Shown in pieces: positions 6,701 to 12,879 of a stretch of DNA of 16,833 nucleotides. A program made the translations under genes and the position numbers. The number at the start of each line of letters is the position of its first letter. The first letter of the stretch is position 1. This stretch comes from SIG636 sp045604285 (GTDB taxonomy: Bacteria > Bacillota > Clostridia > Oscillospirales > CAG-382). Where the stretch lies: assembly GCA_045604285.1 (NCBI GenBank), contig JAZUNS010000149.1, positions 1 through 16,833 of the forward strand. The letters run 5' to 3'. The notes below the pieces were generated by a model. The model was not told the origin of the DNA, made no database searches, and saw only the letters and a list, made by a program, of their open reading frames with translations.

Positions 6701-8373
6701 GTAAGAGATTCATCGGTGTAGAATATGTGGTCTATGGGCATATTGGGCGCTCTTGTAAAGGTAGCGGCAGAGACCTTGTTCATGGAATACTCGTACTTAA
6801 TAAAGCTTTCGTCACCGTATATCGAGCTTTCAAAGGTTTCGGCAAGAAGCTTGTATGCGGGGTCGTAAACTCTCATGTTAAAGTCACCGGTGAACACGGT
6901 GGGTATAGCGCCGAAAACGCTGTATATCTCCTGCATTTTAGTAAGCGCCTGACCTGCGTTGGAAAGACGGGCTTCAATAGCTTCTTCGTCGGAATAACCC
7001 GTATAGCTGCTGGAGTTAAGGGCAAAGTGAGCGTTAAGTGCAAGAACGTATCCGCCGGTTTGTTTATCCTTAAGCACTGCCCACGCCATACCCTTGGTAC
7101 CTGCGAAGGAGGCTATCTCTGTAGCGGTCATGTCCTTAATATTATAGCTCTTGTCAAACAACAGCGCACCGTGGGCGTTGTTATTGTTGGCAGCGGCGTT
7201 TTCAACCAGCGTAAAGCGTGCTTTGTTAAACAGTATCGGCACGTAGGATACTACGTTAGCTACGGAAGTATCCGTTCTGTATTCGTTAACCAACTGATAT
7301 CCGCCGCTGTCCTGAAGCATCTGGGTAACGCCGGATTTGTTTTTGGCGTTGCGCTCCTGCATACCAACTATGTCGGGGCGCATACCGGATACCACGTTGC
7401 TCATGTGGTAGGTACGGTTTATGCCGTTGCTGAATGCGTCGGTGGTTTGGTCGGAAAACAGCGTATTAAAGGTCATTATCTTCAATGCGTTGTCATCGCT
7501 GTCTATGGGTGCCTTGTAGGTAACGTCCTCTTTACTTACGTTGGCGGGTATATCACCAAGACCGGTGTAAACCATAAAGTCGTCCATATAGGCTTTAACT
7601 TGTCTGGTGGTCTTCAGCGCAACTGCAGTAGCGTATTCTTTGGTGGAAAGGAACAGCTCGTTGTAGGTGGTGGCGGGTGTGCTTACCTTAACGCCGTTAA
7701 GGTAAATGGTGGGGCCTGCGTCAACGTCAACTGCTATTCTTACGGTTATTTCCTTGTTAACCAAAGGATATCCCGTAGTGGTGGAGGCGTTTGCAGACGC
7801 CGCCTGCACGCCGTAAAGCTTGTAGGAGAGGGAAGAGGTACCCGTTGCCTCCATAACACCGGTATCATGATCGTACCAATTGGTAGCGGTCCTTATCTGG
7901 TTATTGCCGTAGCCCGCAATTCTTACGTGTACCGTGTTATAGCTTTTATAACCGTTATAATTGTATACAAGGCAGGCGTAGCGGATGTAATTTTGAGCCT
8001 CTACGTAATTTAGCTTGTAGGATATGGTGTAGTCCTGCTTTGCAACCTCGCTCATGTAATCGTCATCCAGCACCGTAACGTAGGAATCCGCCGTGGCGCC
8101 GGGAGTAATACTGTCGCAAAGCAGCTTGCCGCCGCTTATTGCATAATTGGTGTTGTTGGCGTTAAGCTCCGTGGCGGTCTTCCACCCAAGGGTAGACAAA
8201 ACCGATGCTTTAGAGGAATTGTCGGCATAGTTGAAATCTTCGTAATAAACTACGGTGCCGTCAGCTAAGCCCGTTGCAGCGTTAACTGTCACAGCGTTAT
8301 CCACTATGGGAACGATCTGCGCAAATATCAACGCCGCGAGAAGTAACGAAAGTAATCTGTTAATTTGTCTCAT
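3748..8373 (-). CDS. Secreted multidomain EEP-family hydrolase with lamin-tail, C-x-N-x-G repeats and dockerin
   Basis: This is a 1541-residue exported protein. The start at 8373 gives a clean signal peptide (to about residue 33) with AAAGGA 9-10 nt upstream; the frame runs open 18 codons further. Domains in order: a concanavalin-like module (about 40-275); an endonuclease/exonuclease/phosphatase domain (about 298-586) with Asn303, QER Glu340, Asn-Ala-His449, GDFN Asp497/Asn499, IDH Asp548 and SDH Asp576/His577; a chitobiase-C-like module (about 606-662, IYYTTDGTDP); and a lamin-tail-like module (about 669-845). A glycine-rich repeat region follows with eight C-x-N-x-G motifs (Cys1062 to Cys1310) resembling GLUG-type repeats. 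Last is a C-terminal dockerin with calcium loops DNDCDGAITTTD and DINDDGILSVAD. The EEP fold covers DNases, phosphatases and sphingomyelinases, so the substrate is open. The catalytic set looks complete. The dockerin suggests attachment to a cohesin, perhaps the one at 15105. Confidence 0.87.
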   Translation of the reverse strand: MRQINRLLSLLLAALIFAQIVPIVDNAVTVNAATGLADGTVVYYEDFNYADNSSKASVLSTLGWKTATELNANNTNYAISGGKLLCDSITPGATADSYVTVLDDDYMSEVAKQDYTISYKLNYVEAQNYIRYACLVYNYNGYKSYNTVHVRIAGYGNNQIRTATNWYDHDTGVMEATGTSSLSYKLYGVQAASANASTTTGYPLVNKEITVRIAVDVDAGPTIYLNGVKVSTPATTYNELFLSTKEYATAVALKTTRQVKAYMDDFMVYTGLGDIPANVSKEDVTYKAPIDSDDNALKIMTFNTLFSDQTTDAFSNGINRTYHMSNVVSGMRPDIVGMQERNAKNKSGVTQMLQDSGGYQLVNEYRTDTSVANVVSYVPILFNKARFTLVENAAANNNNAHGALLFDKSYNIKDMTATEIASFAGTKGMAWAVLKDKQTGGYVLALNAHFALNSSSYTGYSDEEAIEARLSNAGQALTKMQEIYSVFGAIPTVFTGDFNMRVYDPAYKLLAETFESSIYGDESFIKYEYSMNKVSAATFTRAPNMPIDHIFYTDESLTPTAYYVGNKAPELMIASDHLPVMATFSYAKVAEPMPSHHTDVYSEAQHVSYKGNGIIYYTTDGTDPRSSATRKLYGSAISVTEDTVLKACTKLNGIYSDVNRITLFFDNPIYITEAIKNTSGTDHTEGFEIYNASSVEIDLSDFALWSYSSAKESTCLSVADADVTLQMQMAYQEGQYVLPAGEIAYCPIVFGDTYLKVDRVAADKTVYLVTMNEDATEVTYHTDRFAAAMAYDGAGTISADRIFPIDSTARSIGYTEDGTLVKRRDYYNATDGSVNTVTNGFNLGNGSYTKLYITIVTHPNVSNAVSVCNMDSTGGGITTTTDSAGTSTTSVNTGAFNFVPGTGNVMTTQGFTANKYTIGYLTDAQKKAIDALKTKETVAGATAITNEAEFLAMAAGGSYYLANDISVNTTYTTVFTGSLDGRGHRVTATVPMFTDMSGTVKNFTVAGNIAVTSGYNSAISQQVTGNARFEDITVNANLSGGGTTGGILGYGKSGCSVVAVRCINNGNHSGTEQVGGLIGYIQGITASIDECINYGTITSTSYSGGIICRFGKNPSTMSYTCNITNCMNYGDVSSTITRAAGVLAYSVGYVTMSGCINYGRIYCSGTYANFVAGGIYGEGSSTYTSGTSTVNTKNSLAISDCYNHGKIEAFCTAGGIVGRTPTVAPASGYLYTIERCGNTGEIVVTDLDGTKTLHGAGGIVGYFYGTTNHRIVRCYNVGKVTATAGTQGTTIRVGGIAAYFNGTKVYFKDCYNAGTITASGTGAVAYQLFYNNHATGCGASYINNNHAMAVSGATYAVNGTQTANYATFSAAELADGTLRDKINSGAGTDIYFQKLDVEAYPVHREYKGFELWSIILSENSDYRENGSFVYRVGLDTVSEDFEGQFITDVKVKNGDAELAMTAQLKTGLKVTSFDGNEEMTVVVLGDNDCDGAITTTDYVCVENHLSTGRGVDEMQFLASDINDDGILSVADCLCMVYMINE

Positions 8374-8415
8374 AACCAAATATCCTTTCACAATGCCATA
8401 TAATAAATATGTTAA

Positions 8416-8444
8416 ATTATAACACATTTTCTTTCCGGTTTCAA
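8416..8444 (-). promoter_or_regulatory. Promoter of the EEP-dockerin gene
   Basis: On the minus strand TTGAAA (8444-8439) and consensus TATAAT (8421-8416) are spaced 17 bp apart, with a leader of about 35-40 nt. It is back to back with the promoter of the NAGPA gene; the AT-rich 75 bp between the two could hold a shared operator, but no clear palindrome was seen. Confidence 0.75.
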
Positions 8445-8518
8445 CTATCTTTTTGCACTTTTACCAAAAAAATCGGTTTGCATTTTGTATATTACCTAAA
8501 AAAATATGATATTTTACC

Positions 8519-8547
8519 TTGACACGCAAAGAAAAGCTTAGTATAAT
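8519..8547 (+). promoter_or_regulatory. Promoter of the NAGPA-dockerin gene
   Basis: Consensus TTGACA (8519-8524) and TATAAT (8542-8547) are spaced 17 bp apart, about 40 bp before the ATG at 8588. The longer open frame from 8519 overlaps this promoter and cannot be the translated start. Confidence 0.85.
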
Positions 8548-8587
8548 TAAAATGAGCATTTATATATCACTAACGGAGGTTTTTTGC

Positions 8588-11473
8588 ATGAAAAAGCTAT
8601 GTTTTAAGGCGGTTGCGCTGCTTCTGGTTGCAGTGATGGCATTGGCAATTACGCCTACCGCTTCCGCAGCATTCTCAATGACTTATACTACGGGCCACAC
8701 CGTTACCACCGGCGTAAGCTACGCTAAGTACAGCGTTACCAGCGGTCAAAACGGCAACACCCTGGCTTGTACCACGCTTACCTTTAATCCTGCCAACGGG
8801 TATATCCCCATGAGCTTTCAGGGCTATGCAGGTACTTCCGGTGTGCTTTCCACACAGTACAGCATAGCTACCAATAAGTACGGCTATAACGTAGCGGGCG
8901 TTATTAACGGCTCCTTCTTCTCTATGGGGTCTCCCTACGGCACACTTTCCGGCATCAACATTTCCAACGGTAAAATCGCCGCCGCCCATCTGGGCTGGCA
9001 GGGCGAGGTTGTTGCCTTCGGCTCTGACGGTAAAATGAACGTTGTCAGCAGCGCCCTCTCCTTTACCCTTGGCATAAACGGCAAAAACTATTACGATATG
9101 ATCTATTACGTCAATAAAACCAGCGGCTCTGCCAGCGCAAGCAATTGGAGCGAAAGGTTTTATTACTTCGATACCTCCTGCGGTACCAAGTGTGACAGCT
9201 ATTCCGTTTGCCCCGGTACCGAAATCCTTTGTAAAAAGGTTGATAATACCGACCTTGCCGTAGGTCAAACCCTTATTGGCGAGGTTGTTTCCGTAACCAA
9301 AAACACTTACGGCGGCTCTCTTGGCGAGTCCGGCGTTTATTCCGATAACTTCATCCTCTTTATGCGCAGCGGCTCTTCTTACGAAAGTTACATATCCGGC
9401 CTTAAAGCAGGGGACACAATTACCATAAATACCGAGGAAACTATTGCTGCCTCCAAAGCTATTATGGAGGATGCAAACTCCGTTATCCCCAACGTAGGCT
9501 GGCTTGTAAAAAACGGCGTGGATCGCACCCGTATAGACAGCACCATCGGTACTCACTCCGTAACCCTTCAGGCTCGTTGGACCGCTTTCGGTCAAAAGGC
9601 TGACGGCTCCTACGTATTCTTCACCAGCGAAGGCGGCTCTACCGGCAGCGGCGGCTCTCTTACCCTTCGTGACGTGGCAGATGCCATGGTTAAAATGGGC
9701 TGCGTAAACGTAATAAGGATGGACGGCGGCGGCTCCAGCGCCATGTACGTCAAAAATACCGGCAGCGGCAGTGCAGGCTACGTCCAATCAAGCTCCCGTG
9801 CCATTGCCGACTGTATACTTATAGTAAGTCGCTCCAGCGCCACCAGCTCAACGGTTAAGTCGGCATTGCTTACCGAAATTAACGAGTCAGAGCAGCTCCT
9901 TGCCGCTTCCGCTAACGCTGCTTTGCAAACCGTTCTTACCGAGGCAAAAACCGTTTATAACAGCTCTACAAGCATAAAGGGCGACCACAAACGCCTTATT
10001 ATGGAGCTTCAAGAGCTTAATTCCGGCAAGGGAATGCTTTCCTCTGTCCTCGCAGCGGCAAAGTCTATAAACGCCTCTAATTACAGCGACCTTGCTCTTG
10101 ACAGAATCGATTACGCCTATATGGAAGGCAAGCGAATTCTTGACTCCGGCGCCTATACCGAGGCACAGATGCTTACATGGGCTAAAAAGCTTCAAGCCTT
10201 GATCAACGATACCTCCACCAAGGGCGACAGATTGTCTCTTGGTGCGGCATATACCACAAATGTGGCTAATTCCGTTTATCCCGACGTAGGGCTTGCCGAG
10301 ATGACCGACGGCATACTTTTCGGAACCGGGGCGTCTCATAATGCGTGGACCGGGTATCAGCTCGCTTCGGCGCACGGTTCCAACAGCAAGGGCAGTTATC
10401 TCGATATTTTGGTAGACATCGGCTCCGTAAAGAACGTAACGGGCTTTGGTATGACCGCTTGCCACTTGACTACCTGGGGTATCAGCGCACCTAAAGCGGT
10501 AGAGATATATGCATCCGAGGATGGCAACAGCTACTATTACCATTCTTCAATTACTCCTACTATAGAAACAGCCACCGGCGTTTATCAGGTAATCCCCTAT
10601 GAAGGCGTTTCTTCCACCGTTACTACCGATAGATTCTTTATCTTCCGTGTTTATTATGGCAGCAGCCACCTCTTTATTGGTGAGGTAAGCGTATACGGTG
10701 AAGGCGGCGCCCCCAAGCGTGACTTTACCGGCTTTGATACCCGTATAAATACCGACAATGCGGTAATATTTACCGAAAGCCTTGGTACTCTTACTTCCAC
10801 CAATGCAAACCTTACCTGGTCCCACGCCGTTATTTGCAACTACGATTCCTCTAAGGGCGCCTACGTAGTATCCTCCGTTGTTTTCGGCGGCGGTGATTCC
10901 ACGTATACCTGCACCGTTCCCACGGGTGGCATAGTTTTGGGTCTCCACGGCGCAGCAGGCAGTACCCTTGGCGCAAGCTCCGTTAAAGCGGGAGATATAG
11001 TTCACCTTACGGGTATCGACGTGGCAAACAGAATTGCCTACCCCGGTGCAAGAATAAGCATTACCCCCGCAAAGGGCTCCGTTTCTTATACCACCCCTCA
11101 GATCGGCGTTGTTAAGAGCGATTCCGGCTCCGTTTACAATTCCAAGGGCTACGTTTCTCTTTTAAACGCAGGTATGACTGATCAGCAGATCGCAGATATG
11201 TTCCTCGATTCCAGAGTAGTTGTAAACGGCAACGGCACCGGTTCAACCGTAACCGTTCCCGCAACAGGCGCAAGCTATCAGCTTTATCTTCCCGGCGACC
11301 TTAACGGCGACAGCTTTGTAAGTGCCTCCGATTGCCTTATCGTAGAAACCTACATTTTGGGCAGAAACACCATAACCGGCATCTACTCCGTAGCGGGTGA
11401 TATGGACTACAGCGATACCATTAATACTACCGACTACGCCGCAATAGAGTACAAGCTTATTCACGGCGCCTAA
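8588..11473 (+). CDS. Secreted phosphodiester glycosidase (NAGPA-type) with discoidin-like module and dockerin
   Basis: This is a 961-residue exported protein. ATG 8588 has GGAGG 8 nt upstream and gives a signal peptide ending near ASAA (residues 25-28). The catalytic part (about 70-415) matches the phosphodiester glycosidase family, related to the NAGPA uncovering enzyme that removes alpha-GlcNAc from a sugar phosphodiester. NGSFF lies at 107-111, RWTAFGQKADGSYVFF at about 330-345, and the signature MDGGGSSAM at 378-386. A helical, FIVAR-like stretch (about 425-545) follows, then a discoidin/F5-8C-like sugar-binding module (about 547-704), a further beta module, and a pre-dockerin segment with QIADMF and VPATGA motifs. 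The dockerin loops are DLNGDSFVSASD and DMDYSDTINTTD. Bacterial family members are thought to act on glycosylated phosphodiester polymers; teichoic-acid-like material is a plausible but unproven substrate. The gene is monocistronic, divergent from the EEP gene. Confidence 0.87.
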   Translation: MKKLCFKAVALLLVAVMALAITPTASAAFSMTYTTGHTVTTGVSYAKYSVTSGQNGNTLACTTLTFNPANGYIPMSFQGYAGTSGVLSTQYSIATNKYGYNVAGVINGSFFSMGSPYGTLSGINISNGKIAAAHLGWQGEVVAFGSDGKMNVVSSALSFTLGINGKNYYDMIYYVNKTSGSASASNWSERFYYFDTSCGTKCDSYSVCPGTEILCKKVDNTDLAVGQTLIGEVVSVTKNTYGGSLGESGVYSDNFILFMRSGSSYESYISGLKAGDTITINTEETIAASKAIMEDANSVIPNVGWLVKNGVDRTRIDSTIGTHSVTLQARWTAFGQKADGSYVFFTSEGGSTGSGGSLTLRDVADAMVKMGCVNVIRMDGGGSSAMYVKNTGSGSAGYVQSSSRAIADCILIVSRSSATSSTVKSALLTEINESEQLLAASANAALQTVLTEAKTVYNSSTSIKGDHKRLIMELQELNSGKGMLSSVLAAAKSINASNYSDLALDRIDYAYMEGKRILDSGAYTEAQMLTWAKKLQALINDTSTKGDRLSLGAAYTTNVANSVYPDVGLAEMTDGILFGTGASHNAWTGYQLASAHGSNSKGSYLDILVDIGSVKNVTGFGMTACHLTTWGISAPKAVEIYASEDGNSYYYHSSITPTIETATGVYQVIPYEGVSSTVTTDRFFIFRVYYGSSHLFIGEVSVYGEGGAPKRDFTGFDTRINTDNAVIFTESLGTLTSTNANLTWSHAVICNYDSSKGAYVVSSVVFGGGDSTYTCTVPTGGIVLGLHGAAGSTLGASSVKAGDIVHLTGIDVANRIAYPGARISITPAKGSVSYTTPQIGVVKSDSGSVYNSKGYVSLLNAGMTDQQIADMFLDSRVVVNGNGTGSTVTVPATGASYQLYLPGDLNGDSFVSASDCLIVETYILGRNTITGIYSVAGDMDYSDTINTTDYAAIEYKLIHGA

Positions 11474-11488
11474 ACAAAAATAAAAACA

Positions 11489-11530
11489 GCCCCCGATATT
11501 TGCGCAGTGCAAATATCGGGGGCGTTCTTT
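11489..11530. terminator. Bidirectional terminator between convergent genes
   Basis: A perfect 15-bp stem (11489-11503 with 11509-11523) with a 5-nt loop is followed by gttctttt on the plus strand and by tgtttttattttt on the minus strand. It serves the NAGPA gene (plus) and the YgjV/C92 pair (minus), lying within about 16 bp of both stop codons. Confidence 0.9.
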
Positions 11531-12039
11531 TATACTTTGTCCTTTTTGTGACAGCTAAAGGAAACTATATTCATTATAACGGTTATTATGCGGGCAACGC
11601 CTATTATCCATAGCCCCGATGCAAAGTTGTAAACGCCCCAAAGGCTGTTGTTTACTATGTTACCTATTCTAAGCTTTTGGGTGCTTTCGTAAAACCAGAG
11701 ATAATAGTTAACGTAGCAGGGTGCAATTATCGGCAAAAGCTGCCAAAGGGTATCTATGGAAGTAAACCCTACCCAGGTCTGCACTATTATAGCCGCAACG
11801 GGTACCAAAAAATGAAAACGGTATTTTTTTATCTTGTCACGGTAAATATAAACCACCGACCGAACGCAAATAACTATGTAAAGATAGGTGGTTGCCATAT
11901 CCCCGTTAAGATAGTAGCAAAGCAGGTTAAATGCGTTAAACAGCAGGGTAACTACAAATATTTTTCTAATGCTTTCGCTGGTGGCAATAAAAAATTGAAC
12001 CGCACAGACCAAAACCTGCGCCAAAATCAACTGGGTCAT
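11530..12039 (-). CDS. YgjV-like multi-pass membrane protein
   Basis: This 169-residue protein has about five hydrophobic segments and short basic loops. The pattern near the N-terminus (ATSESIRKIFVVTLLFNAFN, then ICVRSVVYIYRDK) resembles the YgjV family of small inner membrane proteins, whose function is unknown. The ATG overlaps the stop of the upstream C92 gene as ATGA (12039-12036), so the two are translationally coupled. A GGGAG lies about 8 nt upstream. The protein ends in a basic tail, and the strong bidirectional terminator follows at once. It is an uncharacterised membrane partner of the papain-like protein; no catalytic residues are evident. Confidence 0.75.
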   Translation of the reverse strand: MTQLILAQVLVCAVQFFIATSESIRKIFVVTLLFNAFNLLCYYLNGDMATTYLYIVICVRSVVYIYRDKIKKYRFHFLVPVAAIIVQTWVGFTSIDTLWQLLPIIAPCYVNYYLWFYESTQKLRIGNIVNNSLWGVYNFASGLWIIGVARIITVIMNIVSFSCHKKDKV

Positions 12040-12599
12040 CGTGTTGCTCCCGCACAGCTTGTTGCTACGGCAAAATCCTTAAGAGCACCGGTGTATATCA
12101 ACTCTGTATTTTCAAGGGAAAGGAAGTGTATTGGCTTGGTTATCTTTTTAAATTCGGATTTTTTTGCCATCCCATGCCTAAGCATCATCTGCTTCACCCA
12201 TTCAGAGCAATAAAATCTGTTCTTCCTTGTGTATTTAACCTTTAAGCCCGCAAGCACAAGCCCGATAATGTCATATTTGTATTGCTCCCTGCGCTTGTAA
12301 AGTGCTTCAAGGTGACGCTCAAGGGCTTTAAACTGCTTTTCACTGACAGATTTCCGCAAGACCATTGCCTTCGTCTTGTGGAACCTTGCAAAGGTACCGC
12401 TATGGGGCGATTCCATCACCAACCCACCCAACACCGGGTTTTTTGGATTAAGCCTGCCAAAGGAATACATGGTGTTAAGGTCCGTCTCAAGACTTAAAGA
12501 AACGTGGTTGTAAGGCGCACGCGTTACAAGCTTAAGCACCTTGGACAGTATAGAGCCGGATTGGGTCACAACTATGTACACTTCGTAGTTTTGCGGCAT
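12036..12599 (-). CDS. Permuted papain-like (YiiX/C92 type, NlpC/P60 superfamily) cysteine hydrolase
   Basis: This 187-residue protein has no signal peptide or membrane helix. The order of conserved residues, a histidine first (APYNHVSLSL, His32) and the cysteine later (RFYCSEWVKQM, Cys131), is that of circularly permuted NlpC/P60 papain-like enzymes such as YiiX/YebB and peptidase family C92. These hydrolyse amide or ester bonds; proposed substrates include peptidoglycan fragments and lipids. An AAGGGGG lies about 9 nt before the ATG at 12599. The gene overlaps the membrane gene ygjV-like by 4 bp and likely forms a two-gene operon whose promoter could not be placed with confidence. The protein is cytoplasmic by sequence unless held at the membrane by its partner. 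Assignment rests on motifs and size only. Confidence 0.72.
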   Translation of the reverse strand: MPQNYEVYIVVTQSGSILSKVLKLVTRAPYNHVSLSLETDLNTMYSFGRLNPKNPVLGGLVMESPHSGTFARFHKTKAMVLRKSVSEKQFKALERHLEALYKRREQYKYDIIGLVLAGLKVKYTRKNRFYCSEWVKQMMLRHGMAKKSEFKKITKPIHFLSLENTELIYTGALKDFAVATSCAGATR

Positions 12600-12792
12600 T
12601 GTAAAGTACCCCCTTGTCGTATTCCGCCAACAGTATATATCAAAATAATGAACAAACGGTTAACAATAGCTCAATAACTAAAAATAATGACGCAATTTTG
12701 CAGGGGGACCGTATGGATGCCTTTGTGCAAAACTGACAAAAATGCAATTCCATTTTCTACATATAAGTCAAAGCTTTTCGCCTGCCGCAACC

Positions 12793-12822
12793 TTGACAAA
12801 AATGCGGTTTTTGAAGTATAAT
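12793..12822 (+). promoter_or_regulatory. Promoter of the amidase/cohesin operon
   Basis: Consensus TTGACA (12793-12798) and TATAAT (12817-12822) are spaced 18 bp apart, with a leader of about 50 nt to the ATG at 12880. The 12-mer tgacaaaaatgc covering the -35 recurs 60 bp upstream (12734-12745), without a matching -10. Confidence 0.8.
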
Positions 12823-12879
12823 AAGGTATAAATCAAAATGGATATAAGTTTTGGCTATTATTAAAAGGAGGAAAACAAG

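Noticed and set aside
5599..8013. 804-codon open frame antisense to the EEP gene
   Set aside because: It has no signal of a known family, no ribosome binding site or promoter, and odd Cys/Gly/Val-rich composition. It is the mirror of a long biased coding strand whose domains are clear.
8675..11005. Several antisense frames over the NAGPA gene (for example 8675-9787, 9887-10543)
   Set aside because: These are low-complexity shadows without initiation signals, opposite a well-supported gene.
11677..12213. 178-codon plus-strand frame opposite ygjV-like and C92 genes
   Set aside because: It spans the ATGA junction of two coupled minus-strand genes with recognisable motifs. It has no family signature or Shine-Dalgarno.
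12734..12805. Duplicate promoter suggested by the repeated 12-mer tgacaaaaatgc
   Set aside because: Only the downstream copy has a -10 at proper spacing. The upstream copy may be a chance AT-rich match.
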